Program-made: the position numbers and the translations under genes
The notes under the pieces: generated by a model
Told to the model about the DNA's origin: nothing
Databases searched by the model: none
The model's input: the letters and a program-made list of their open reading frames with translations, nothing else
Shown: one piece after another, positions 47,901 to 56,152 of the stretch
Position numbering within the stretch: position 1 is the first letter of the stretch
Layout of the letters: each line of letters starts with the position of its first letter
Assembly: GCF_002368195.1 (NCBI RefSeq)
Contig: NZ_AP018178.1
Location: 4,560,721-4,624,720 of the forward strand
Direction: 5' to 3'
Length of the DNA stretch: 64,000 nucleotides
DNA from: Calothrix sp. NIES-2100
GTDB lineage: Bacteria; Cyanobacteriota; Cyanobacteriia; Cyanobacteriales; Nostocaceae

Positions 47901-50900
47901 TTCTCTAAAATGCTTTTTCCAGTGAATGATGAAAATATTCACGCTCAACAATGTTTTGGCTTTGAGTGCTTGGGTATCAGGTTGTGACAACTGCCTTAAA
48001 GCTAACTGCCCAAACTCGTAGCCAGACTCTATGTCTCCCACCGTCCTACAAAGAATGAATCCATACAAGGCATACGCAAAGGGAGACACCAAGGCATTGC
48101 TATATTGGATTGACAAACTGACCTGTTTTGATGCAAACAATGGCAGCATATCCGGGGCAGCAAGATGGGCAGCAATCATGATACTTGATAAGATTCGCAT
48201 CGCCGCCAACTTGTCCGGTTCAGCTATTTTCGGCGAATGAACCAAATCCTCGCTCCGCTTTTCCTTAAGGAGTGATGTGATTGTGTCAAGTTCAAGCTGA
48301 ATATCTGACTGGCTATGCGTTTTGGGAAAACTGATCCCCAGTTGCAGTAAGACTTGCAATCCAGTATTGATCGCTTCCAATAGCTGCTCCTGCGCGATAT
48401 AGGTCTGAATTTTGACTTCGTAAACCTTTACGCTGTCAAGAACCGTTTTAGCTGATTGTAAAACGATCGCCATCCAGGATTCTACATCTGCAAAATCACC
48501 ACATAGGAATGAAACTTCTGTAGTTTCTGAATGTAGTTCTAAAGTAAAATCATAGTTTGTTTGCCAGCTTGAAGCTGCCAGCCATGCTCGTCCTGTCGCT
48601 AAATATTTTTTTGCTACACTATAAGCGATCGCCGCTTTTGCTTTCTGACCTGCGATTAAATTTAATCGAGCAATTTCATTTCTTTCTGGTTGTTCTGTGA
48701 CAAGCTCAATCCCGTAATTCAGATGATCGACAATTTCAAACAGCCTATCTATTAGTCTCTCTGGCAAAGTTTTTTCTAGTAAATTGCGACCAATTTGTAA
48801 ATGAACAACTTGTTTTTGCGACTCATCAATTAAAGTGTAAGCTGCTTGCTGCACGCGATCGTGCAAGAACTTATACTCTTGAATCAACAAGTTTTCATCT
48901 AATTCAGAGAGGGGTTGAATTAATCCAACTTGCATTACTGCTTGTAAATCTTGAAAAACCGTTTCAGGTGGTTGATCACAAACAATCGACAACGTATCTA
49001 AATTAAATTCAGCACCAATGCAAGCAGCTAACTGAATAATTTGCTGTGTGTTGTCTGGTAGTTTCTTCAACTTGTGAAGCATCAACTCCACAACATTATC
49101 AGTGATATCTTGGGCTTGAATCTGAGAAATGTTCCACTGCCAGCTTAAATTTTGAGCATCAAAGATCAGCAGATTTTCGCTATATAGCATTCTCAAAAAC
49201 TCGCTGACAAAGAAAGGATTGCCCTCAGTTTTACGAAGCACTAACTCAGCTAAGGGACGAACGGTGTCTGCATTTTGATGTAGTGTCTCGGCAATCAACT
49301 GACTCAACGGTTCAAGGGTTAATGGTGTCAGGATCATCTCCTGAAGCACTGCCCCTTTTTTTCCTAATCTCTCTAGCATTAATGCTAATGGATGTGTTGA
49401 ATTTACTTCATTATCTCGATAGGCTCCAATTAAAAATAGGGATTGGGTTTGCTCATCCAACAGCAACAGCTCGATTAACTTAATCGTTGCCGAGTCTATC
49501 CACTGCAAATCATCTAAAAAGATCGTAAGGGGATGTGACTCTGAACAAAACACCCGCACAAACTCCCCAAAGATGCGATGAAAGCGATTTTGAGCTTCAG
49601 TTGCTCCAACGGATGATACAGGTGGCTGCTTGCCAATAATTAATTCAACTTCCGGGATGATATCAATGATGATTTGTCCGTTGGTTCCTAAAGCTATTAA
49701 CAGTTGCGATCGCCACTGCAACAACTGCTCATCAGGTTCACCCAGTAGTTGTTGCACTAATTTTTGTAAAGCATCGGCGATCGCACTGTAGGGAATATTG
49801 CGCCCAAATTGATCGAATTTCCCCCAGATAAAATAACCGCGCTTTGCAGTAATGGGTTTGTAGAGTTCCTGCACTAATGCTGATTTACCAACCCCAGCGT
49901 AGCCCGATACCAACATCATCTCGACTTGGAATTCAGAATTTTCTTCATTCTTATGTTCATTCCCCGTTCCTGCTACTCTGTCAAACGCTGCTAATAATGC
50001 TTCAATCTCTGCTTCGCGTCCATACAATTTTTGGGGAATTTGAAACTGATCGCAAACGTCTTGAATACCCAGTTGAATACTGCCAATTTGACCTGTTTCT
50101 GCGAACTGGCAAAAACCTGTTTCTAAATCTGCTTTGATACCCCAAGCACTTTGATAGCGATCCTCTGCATTTTTTGCCATCAGTTTCAAAATAATATCTG
50201 AAACTGCTCTGGGAATCGCTGCATTTAGTTCGTGAGGACTAACAGGCTGTTTAGCAATATGACAATGGACTAGCTCAAGTATGTCCGTTGTTTCAAACGG
50301 CAGATGTCCGGTTAGCAGTTCATAGAACGTCACACCAAGGGAGTAAAAATCGGTGCGGTAATCGAGCAAACAGTTCATTCGTCCTGTTTGCTCTGGAGAA
50401 AGGTAGGCGAGTGTCCCTTCTAAAACATGAGGACTTTTGAAGGTTGGATTTGTGCGATTAAATTGGGTGGCAATTCCAAAATCAATAATTTTGACAACGC
50501 CAGTATCAGGATTAAAGACTATGTTTCCAGGGTTGATATCTTTATGAATGACATTGGCTGCATGAATTCTGCCCAAAATATCGGTGAAGGCGATCGCCAG
50601 ACTAAGAAAAGTGGATAAAGGCATGGGACAGAAAATGTCTGGACGCTTGTGCATCCATTGCTCTAAAGACTCTCCCCCAAAATCTTCTAAAAGAATCATC
50701 AAAGTGCGTTGATAGTTTTGCTGGCTGTATGCTTTGACAACTCCTTCCAAGTTGAGGGAACGAGTAATTTTATATTCCTGTCTGTAACGGGTTAGTTCTT
50801 GAGGTGAGGGATAATCAAGCTTTAGCATTTTTACTATGATCGCGACCCCATCCTCTCTAATGCCCCGATAAACTAGAGAATTAGAACTTTCATATATCTT

Positions 50901-50963
50901 GTTTTGGATGGCAATACCAGGTAGAGCAATCATAGAGCAACTCTTAAGATTATAATCTGCCAT
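44940..50963 (-). CDS. Ser/Thr kinase - AAA ATPase - GAF - PAS - histidine kinase fusion, 2007 aa
   Basis: Layout: residues 15-285 a Ser/Thr kinase (HKDINPGN loop near 140 and DFGIA), then an AAA ATPase with P-loop GYAGVGKSA near 353 and LDDLQWID Walker B, a long helical middle resembling repeats, GAF about 1348-1512, PAS about 1518-1638 and 1678-1790, HisKA_3 with the phospho-acceptor His in AREIHDTLAQAF near 1819, and HATPase_c 1908-2006 (NGQGF, GFGLLGM). This family of trifunctional kinases is common in filamentous cyanobacteria; inputs are unknown. An 8-residue stretch FSEGDATR in the GAF domain comes from a 24-base dispersed repeat near 46490-46515. Partner is the NarL-type regulator downstream. 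Confidence 0.95.
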   Translation of the reverse strand: MADYNLKSCSMIALPGIAIQNKIYESSNSLVYRGIREDGVAIIVKMLKLDYPSPQELTRYRQEYKITRSLNLEGVVKAYSQQNYQRTLMILLEDFGGESLEQWMHKRPDIFCPMPLSTFLSLAIAFTDILGRIHAANVIHKDINPGNIVFNPDTGVVKIIDFGIATQFNRTNPTFKSPHVLEGTLAYLSPEQTGRMNCLLDYRTDFYSLGVTFYELLTGHLPFETTDILELVHCHIAKQPVSPHELNAAIPRAVSDIILKLMAKNAEDRYQSAWGIKADLETGFCQFAETGQIGSIQLGIQDVCDQFQIPQKLYGREAEIEALLAAFDRVAGTGNEHKNEENSEFQVEMMLVSGYAGVGKSALVQELYKPITAKRGYFIWGKFDQFGRNIPYSAIADALQKLVQQLLGEPDEQLLQWRSQLLIALGTNGQIIIDIIPEVELIIGKQPPVSSVGATEAQNRFHRIFGEFVRVFCSESHPLTIFLDDLQWIDSATIKLIELLLLDEQTQSLFLIGAYRDNEVNSTHPLALMLERLGKKGAVLQEMILTPLTLEPLSQLIAETLHQNADTVRPLAELVLRKTEGNPFFVSEFLRMLYSENLLIFDAQNLSWQWNISQIQAQDITDNVVELMLHKLKKLPDNTQQIIQLAACIGAEFNLDTLSIVCDQPPETVFQDLQAVMQVGLIQPLSELDENLLIQEYKFLHDRVQQAAYTLIDESQKQVVHLQIGRNLLEKTLPERLIDRLFEIVDHLNYGIELVTEQPERNEIARLNLIAGQKAKAAIAYSVAKKYLATGRAWLAASSWQTNYDFTLELHSETTEVSFLCGDFADVESWMAIVLQSAKTVLDSVKVYEVKIQTYIAQEQLLEAINTGLQVLLQLGISFPKTHSQSDIQLELDTITSLLKEKRSEDLVHSPKIAEPDKLAAMRILSSIMIAAHLAAPDMLPLFASKQVSLSIQYSNALVSPFAYALYGFILCRTVGDIESGYEFGQLALRQLSQPDTQALKAKTLLSVNIFIIHWKKHFRETLQPLLEGYQSGLETGDSEFAAYCAEVYCLLCVFVGKELVELEREIRMYSQVIRQLKQQAALTWTQMHHQVVLNLMERSVNPICLVGEAYNEENRLRQNETENNGTSIFFVHFYQLFLCYLFYEYFQAVENSIVTAQYVSYVASSPPVPLYYFYSSLARLATYLESNTQAQSEILKEVAVNQEKMQLWAHYAPMNHLHKYHLVEAEKARVLGQLLEAEEFYEQAIEGAKENEYVQEEALAYELAAKFYLSRGREKIARTYMKEAHYCYERWGATAKVKDLETRYPQLFPPSSSMAHTPIPKTSVTTSNHSDIAFDLAAVMKASLAISSEIELEQLLSSLMKILIENAGAQTGFLLLEKSGEWVIEASGELNDVAGENIYSTQVLQSISTANHLPESIINYVIRTHESVILNDATREGHFINEPYIKHNQTQSLLCLPLLNQSKLVGVLYLENQLASGAFTPERFSEGDATRSQVLHLLSTQAAIAIENAKLYSKLQKSESQMAQFLEAVPVGIGVVDTLGRPCYANQQAIQLLGKGIIPGATPEQLAEIYQLYLAGTEQPYPIENLPVMRALKGDRTRIDDLEIRQNNAIVPVEGWGTPVFDEQGNVIYAIAAFQDISERKQAEQLLANYNRTLEQQVAQRTAALQKSEAELREREQELRLITDALPACICYIDTDRRYRFVNRTYEVWFNRSRDEILGKQVREVMSEASFEIIEPYMNRALAGEIITYEAEVPFPLGKKYLAVTSIPDFDRHAQVKGYYGLIADISEQRNAALRERQRAEEASILQERNRMAREIHDTLAQAFTSIIVHLDAASQRLILDPDAAQSHLKTGRILARSGLTDARRSVEALRPQILEEGDLHSALDRLASQMFSHTSVHVVCEVIGKPYTLLKEVESNLLRIGQEGLTNAFKYANASEIRVELRYESSQVVLQIKDNGQGFESQSLSVSRGFGLLGMSERAQRIGGELTIVSHLGQGTEIVVRVQTP
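46490..46515. repeat. Small dispersed repeat inside the kinase gene
   Basis: gcgtagcgtctccttcggag and following bases, a well-known Nostoc small repeat type, adds about eight residues (FSEGDATR) to the GAF domain without breaking the frame. Borders approximate. Confidence 0.65.
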
Positions 50964-50977
50964 ACCTCAAACTATAC

Positions 50978-51002
50978 AGCAATTCTCATTTTGAGAATTG
51001 CT
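50978..51002. repeat. Perfect 11-bp inverted repeat at the AlkB junction
   Basis: agcaattctca (50978-50988) and tgagaattgct (50992-51002) with a 3-base loop. It lies 15 bases before the start of the kinase gene (minus strand) and just before the AlkB remnant (plus strand); it could be an operator of the kinase gene or a recombination scar. Confidence 0.6.
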
Positions 51003-51008
51003 GGGAGC

Positions 51009-51278
51009 GGCCAGGATTCTATTGGCTGGCACGCAGATAATGAGCAATCGATGGGGCATAATCCAGCCATCGCATCTGTGAGTTTAGGAGCAGAGCGGAA
51101 GTTTCAGATAAAGCCCATCGGGGGCAAGCCGACTGATTTCTGGCTGGAGCATGGGAGTTTGCTGATCATGCACCCTGCTTGTCAGGCTACACACCTGCAT
51201 CAAGTTCCGAAGACCAAGAAATTGGTTAGTACGCGAATTAATCTTACATTTCGTCCACACATAGGAGGTAGAAGATGA
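51009..51278 (+). pseudogene. AlkB-type dioxygenase, N-terminal half lost
   Basis: Frame begins GQDSIGWHADNEQSMGHNPA without a proper start codon (only a TTG inside the palindrome). It contains the HxD pair (WHAD), the distal His (HLHQVPKTKK) and the Arg of RINLTFR, so the iron site is complete, but the substrate-binding N-terminal half (about 100 residues in AlkB proteins) is gone. DNA matches the AlkB part of the chimera at 31.8-32.0 kb, with a 39-base identical block beginning aagccgactgatttc. The stop overlaps the next start (ATGA) after an aggagg site, the same arrangement as at 32.0 kb. Confidence 0.75.
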
Positions 51279-51549
51279 CTAGCTTCACCTCCGCAGTACT
51301 CGGACAAATATAAACTCCCGTCAATATTCTCTCTGAATTTCTCGCTACTTTTAACCGTCGCCAGAAGTGTAAAGCAGCAATACTGTCTTGGCTTGATGGC
51401 AAACATTACTATGGGCACGAATGGGTCAGAATCACATTTGAGAAGTTGGCTGATATTTTGGGTTACTGTCGAGAAACTATCAGCCGTCATATGAAGGAGT
51501 TAGTTTTCGATGACTTAATCAAAGAACAGGCTGCTCAAAAATTTCCTAA
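51275..51549 (+). pseudogene. Replication-type winged-helix gene, internal stop and cut by IS
   Basis: ATG in an ATGA overlap; after 12 codons a TAA at 51311-51313 interrupts, then the same frame continues: FLATFNRRQKCKAAILSWLD, WVRITFEKLADILGYCRETI and RHMKELVFDDLIKEQ, a DnaD-like winged helix. It ends where the IS5-type element begins. Layout and position after an AlkB part match the gene at 32007. Confidence 0.7.
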
Positions 51550-52486
51550 GAGGTTGTTTGAAAAGTCGGGAATGTTGTAAAAAAGCTCTCTCAGTATACG
51601 CTGTGAATAGATAACAAACAGCACCGAGAGAGTGGTATGAGTAAAGCATACAAGAGCAACCTGAGTTTAGAGCAATATAAATTGATTAGTGACCTAATTC
51701 CGGAAGCGAAACCAGGTGGTCGAAAACGTGAAGTCAATATGTGGGAGGTGATTAACGCGATTTTCTACATTTTGGTAGAAGGAGTTAGATGGCGATAAGC
51801 CTTCGGCATAGCTTCGCTTACCGCTGCCTGGAGACTTTCCAGCTTGGCAGACGGTCTACACACAATTGGGAACTGGCGTAAAGATGGAACTTGGCTAAAA
51901 ATTCATGACAGCCTGAGACAATGGGTTCGGATAGAAAATCAACGCCAACAAGCGCCCATCCGAGGCAATAATTCACAGTCAAAGCGTGAAAAGCGCCGCA
52001 ATGGTCAGCAAGTTAGTTGGTTTTGATGCAGGTAAAAAGACCAAAGGACGTAAGCGATTTATGACCGTCGATACCTTGGGATTAGTGTTGAGGGTTTTAG
52101 TCACCGCAGCCAATGTAGCTGAACGAGAAGGAGGAAAACAAGTTCTCAAACGGGTCAAACAGTCTCATCAAAAGATATCTCGTTTGACAACCATCTGGGT
52201 AGATGGTGGTTTTGATGGAGAACCTTTTATGCAGTGGGTGATGAATGTTTGCCGTTGGATTGTGCAGGTAGTTTTGCGATCGCAAGAGGCTAAGGGTTTT
52301 GTGTTGCTCAAAAAACGTTGGGTTGTAGAGCGAACTTTTGGTTGGCTCATGGGATGTCGCCGATTAGTTCGCGATTATGAGTTATTGCCCGAAACATCCG
52401 AGACTTTTATTTATCTTGCAATGATACGTATTATGGTGAGGCGATTGGCATAATTTTTAGCCCTCAAAAACTTTTCAAACAACCTC
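51550..52486 (+). mobile_element. IS5-family insertion sequence, 937 bp
   Basis: Terminal inverted repeats gaggttgtttgaaaag (51550-51565) and cttttcaaacaacctc (52471-52486), 16 bp perfect. Target duplication TAA (51547-51549 and 52487-52489). Contains one degenerate transposase gene. Inserted at the joint between the winged-helix remnant and a truncated IS1182-like transposase. Confidence 0.85.
51637..52453 (+). pseudogene. IS5-family transposase, broken by a repeat insertion and frameshifts
   Basis: First part (51637-51798): YKLISDLIPEAKPGGRKREV, FYILVEGVRWR, then a stop. Next, a small palindromic repeat (about 51793-51824, gccttcggcatagcttcgct) is inserted where DLPGDFPAW would be expected. 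The sequence then continues in other frames: NWRKDGTWLKIHDSLRQWVR and, from 51986, the DDE core GFDAGKKTKGRKRFMTVDTL, IWVDGGFDGEPFMQW and VVERTFGWLMGCRRL. At least two frame changes make it inactive. Confidence 0.8.
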
Positions 52487-53182
52487 TAAAGCTTTGAGAA
52501 TGGTTTCTAACTCTATTGAACGCTCAGTTGGATCATCCCAGTTCAAATTTAACGCGGCTTTGAGGGAAGTTCCTGTGACTAGAGCATCTATTTGTGTTTC
52601 TTTTGCTACTTGCTCTGTTGACTGTTGCGAAGCCTGCGCCATTAACCTTACAGCTTTACGTAGCGCATGACCTAAGAGATTATATGTATCTTCTACTTTC
52701 GCCGCCCCCCATAAAGGCGAGGAGTCGAGTGCCGCCCTCAAGTTACTTGAACCAAACCCACCTTGCTGCTTTGCTATTTCTACCGTGCGCTCAATTAATT
52801 TCCGATCAACTTCAAAGTCTATCATCACTTGTCTAAAATTTACCAAAGTCCCTTTGCTGAATGGAGGTTTTTGGCAATCGTGACAGTCGAGTACCAACTG
52901 CCAACGTCTATCCATTACCAATGCCTCAATCACTTCATCATCTGAAACTCCGGTATATGCTTGTAAAATTAATGCCAATGCTAGCAGTGCTGGAGGAACT
53001 GGACATTGACCCACTGTACTGTCCTTGAACATAGTGGCTAAAGTTGCTTGAAACTCCTCATCAAAGAGGTGGTGACGATTGTGGCGTAGAAATATAAATA
53101 GTTTGGCCCTCTTAATCCGAGAAATGATAGCTTGTTCTGCCTCTGACAATTCGATGGGAGGATTCCAGTAGGGGGGACGCAT
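52487..53182 (-). pseudogene. IS1182-like transposase, C-terminal half missing
   Basis: About 232 residues of the N-terminal part (RHNRHHLFDEEFQATLATMF, CPVPPALLALALILQAYTGV, DDEVIEALVMDRRWQLVLDC) survive. The catalytic half with the conserved acidic residues is missing, cut at the IS5-type element. Its own ends were not found; two direct copies of attacttgaccgacac (53258-53273, 53345-53360) lie beyond its start. Confidence 0.75.
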
Positions 53183-54197
53183 AAATTATACCTCTAAATC
53201 ATACCCAACTGATTTCGGTAAATCCCTACCCATATTACATCTAGTTTGTCAACCATAATTACTTGACCGACACGAGTGTTAACGATCGCATCCTTTTGTT
53301 CCTAGTTTTTTCCACTTCACATTATCTCTTTTTTGTCAATTGTGATTACTTGACCGACACCCTAGCCGAAGGCTTAAGCGGGAGCAATGCGATTTTGTGA
53401 GTTCGGCCAAAAAAGGTGCGATCGCTAAAAATCAAATCTAAGTGAAAAGTGCTTTTATTTACATGAAGTATATTATTTTACACAAAAATTTATCTTGATG
53501 AGATATCTCAAAAAGATTACTAGCAAGTATTTTGACGATTATTCCTAAAAATATCTACAATCAGTAGACCTAAAAGTTCTGCGATCGCGCACAGAAAGAT
53601 ACCTATAAATTGATCATTGTCAAAAAAACCGTATTCTTAGATACATTTTTTGGCAAAACCCTTGAGCAAGTCTAATTTACCCTCAAACAGATGCTTGAGT
53701 TTTTACGTCAAGTAGTAGACCGCAACTATGGAGTAAAGAGCGAAGTTTGTTTGCCATCTGGGTGATTTTGGTTGATTTCCGAGATATTTAATAAGTTTTA
53801 CTTATTAAATATCCACAGCAGTCAGCTTTTTTATATTCCCTCAGAAAACGGTATCATACACTACTATTTTTTAGCGATCGCAGAACTTTTTGGTGGTCTT
53901 CTCCCAAGGGGAGACGCTACGCAAACAATTAGTGGCGGCTCTGAATCCCCCACTAATTGATTCTGACTCCTTGGCGGAGCATCTCCGGCTCCGCTCCTGA
54001 CTTCTGGCTTCTGGATTCTTCTTCAATTTTGCCAAATTGGGATGCTCCCGTTGTTTGAAACAACGGTATTCTTTACGAAAAAGATAAGGTTCAAAGTCAC
54101 GCCTCTTGTGGACGATAGCTCCCTCGCTTCCTTGATTGAGAGCAACTCCCGCAAGTGGCGTGGTTTTTCTCCTCTGCTCTCCTGCTCCCCTGCTTTT
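53183..54197. other. Gene-free, repeat-rich kilobase
   Basis: No supportable gene on either strand. Holds the direct repeat attacttgaccgacac (53258-53273 and 53345-53360), HIP1 sites, small repeats of the agccgaaggcttaagc and ggggagacgctacgc type, and a 9-bp palindrome ccgttgtttgaaacaacgg (54048-54066). It looks like accumulated scar tissue from the neighbouring insertion sequences. Confidence 0.6.
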
Positions 54198-55319
54198 TCA
54201 CGCCTCGTTGGCTCTCTCTAGGTCGATGGATTGTGCAGCTTGACGAAACGATGCTATCGACGTCAGGCGATTGGAGGGACAATCCCACAGAATGTATTTG
54301 AAGCAATCAGGAATATCTACCATTCGCAGCCTTTTTGCATTCCTAAGCAGGTGAATATTTTGATTGTGGCAAGCTTGGAGGTTGTAATTGGGGATTCTGT
54401 CACAAAGATGATGAATGTTATGGTAGCCGATATCGGCGGAAAACCACTTTAAAACAGTGGGTAACTCCAGATAACTGCTGCCCTTAATTGCCCCTTCGAG
54501 ATAGTCCCACCCTTCAGTTTTGTGGGCGTAAGAGCCATCAAAGTTGTGCTGAACAAAGAAGATGCAGATGAGGATTGCCCCAGCACAAGTTAGCGTGATT
54601 GAGTAAACGCTCACGAAAAAACCAAATCCAAGTAAATACCCCAGAAAAATCCAGCTGCCGACTACACAAATGTTGTTGAACAACAGATGCCAAAACTCAG
54701 CCGCAGTGTACCAATTTCTAGACTTATGAGAGGAGATGATTCGAGGTAAATCCATAAAAGGATCTTGCTGCAAGCAAGTCAGTAGATGAATGATAAAATC
54801 ATATGTTCCGGAAATCAGGGCGAGTCTTGGCTTAATTGCGACATAGAAAAAACCTCCCGGAAAGATCATCAATGGGTGCCTCAGTAGTTCATAACGCCTT
54901 TGGGCTGATGGGCTGAGGCGAGCAAACTCCTCAGTAGAGAGTAATGCACTAGGACCGCGATAGCGTTGCCAATCACCGTTGGTTTTGTGGTGATAGGCAT
55001 GTCCTCTTGACCACGGATATTGAGGGATGGCGTTGATTACCCCCAGAATAAAACCGATAATTTGATTAACCCTTTTTGAACGAAAGAGTGAATAGTGTCC
55101 GCAATCATGCATTAAAGAAAAACAACGCGATGAAAACAGCATCATCAAGACTATAGTAGGCACAAGCAACCAAAAACAATTAGCAGCTGCTTTGTGTGCT
55201 AAAAACCATAAAACTACATAAGGCACAACCGTATTCAGGATTTGATAAGTTGCCCGTAAGTCGCTGCTGTTCATGTAAGGAGTCAGGACAAAATCCGACT
55301 TTTTCACTGCGGTTTCCAT
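54198..55319 (-). CDS. Membrane fatty acid desaturase
   Basis: 373 residues from ATG 55319 (METAVKKSDFVLTPYMNSS); an upstream extension to 55397 would be read across the antisense of a winged-helix remnant and is rejected. Three His boxes: HDCGH, HAYHH and HNIHH, as in acyl-lipid/acyl-CoA desaturases and related hydroxylases, with about four to six membrane segments (VLWFLAHKAAANCFWLLVP; IFLGYLLGFGFFV). Adds a double bond or hydroxyl to a fatty acyl chain or carotenoid-like lipid; position not predictable. Alone on the minus strand between the repeat region and the GNAT gene. Confidence 0.9.
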   Translation of the reverse strand: METAVKKSDFVLTPYMNSSDLRATYQILNTVVPYVVLWFLAHKAAANCFWLLVPTIVLMMLFSSRCFSLMHDCGHYSLFRSKRVNQIIGFILGVINAIPQYPWSRGHAYHHKTNGDWQRYRGPSALLSTEEFARLSPSAQRRYELLRHPLMIFPGGFFYVAIKPRLALISGTYDFIIHLLTCLQQDPFMDLPRIISSHKSRNWYTAAEFWHLLFNNICVVGSWIFLGYLLGFGFFVSVYSITLTCAGAILICIFFVQHNFDGSYAHKTEGWDYLEGAIKGSSYLELPTVLKWFSADIGYHNIHHLCDRIPNYNLQACHNQNIHLLRNAKRLRMVDIPDCFKYILWDCPSNRLTSIASFRQAAQSIDLERANEA

Positions 55320-55340
55320 TAAATAAAACTTTCTCCTAGC

Positions 55341-55512
55341 GGCTAGTGCAAAACTGAACATTACAGATTCAATGCAGAACAATATCACAGATCCCATCCT
55401 GAAGCTTCAAAGCCACAACAACACTCTGCTGTTGAGCCTCCTAAAAGTGAGGACTTGAAAAACGAGATTTTAGACTGTAGCCAAGAACCAATTTGTCAAA
55501 CCGCAGAGCCAG
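55341..55512 (+). pseudogene. Third remnant of the winged-helix gene
   Basis: Matches 32355-32530 inside the gene at 32007: blocks gcaaaactgaaca, aatgcagaacaat and gcttcaaagccacaacaaca are shared, and the encoded linker (ASKPQQHSAVE, EILD) is the same. Only the acidic linker part remains. No AlkB part is present next to it. Confidence 0.7.
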
Positions 55513-55514
55513 AG

Positions 55515-56063
55515 CTACGCCAAATTAGGAAACCACTCATCGTGCAATAAAGCATAAATATACTCATCCTGCCATGCGCTTTTGATGAACTGGCTTTGCC
55601 TTAAATGCCCTTCGCGCCTCATACCAAGACGTTCCATGAGCCGAAAGGATGCTGTGTTGCGTGTGTCACAAATTGAGGTAATTCGGTGCAACTTACGATC
55701 TACAAAGGCATAGTTAAGCAATACTTGTGCAGCCTCGGTTGCATAACCATATCCCTGATAGTTAGGGTGAAGTGACCACCCAACTTCGCCTTTACTTTGT
55801 GCTCTTGGTAAAAGGTTTATGCTAACCTCGCCAATTATTTTGGCATCGCCTATATGGTAGATTCCAAACATGATATAGCCCCCATCATCGCCGATTTCCA
55901 CTATTGCTTGTCGGGTGAGAAAGCTCATTGCTTGCAATGACGTAAGTGGTTCTACTGGCGTATATTGTAAAACTTCAGCGTGAGTTTGGTACGCCAGAAA
56001 ATCAAGCAAGTCTGTCTCTGCCATACGGCGTATGATTAACCGTTTCGTTTCCACAGACTTCAT
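55515..56063 (-). CDS. GNAT acetyltransferase, RimJ/RimL type
   Basis: 182 residues. N-terminal ETKRLIIRRMAETDLLDFL and the acetyl-CoA site HPNYQGYGYATEAAQ (Q-x-x-G-x-G/A), then DTRNTASFRLMERLGMRREG, all standard for the RimJ/RimL group. It may acetylate ribosomal proteins, small molecules or antibiotics; nothing here decides. First of a run of small detoxification-type genes. Confidence 0.9.
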   Translation of the reverse strand: MKSVETKRLIIRRMAETDLLDFLAYQTHAEVLQYTPVEPLTSLQAMSFLTRQAIVEIGDDGGYIMFGIYHIGDAKIIGEVSINLLPRAQSKGEVGWSLHPNYQGYGYATEAAQVLLNYAFVDRKLHRITSICDTRNTASFRLMERLGMRREGHLRQSQFIKSAWQDEYIYALLHDEWFPNLA

Positions 56064-56152
56064 ACTTTTATTCCTTTCGTCAAGCAGTGTGGTAAAAATC
56101 AGTATGGGGTTTTTTGTACAAACCCCAATGTCTCATCTTTATCAACGAATTA

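Noticed and set aside
53691..53765. Short plus-strand frame MLEFLRQVVDRNYGVKSEV
   Set aside because: Only 24 codons, no ribosome site, in a repeat-rich scar region; could be a gene scrap but is not supportable.
55319..55397. Longer start for the desaturase
   Set aside because: The extra 26 codons are read across the antisense of the winged-helix remnant and lie before the family start.
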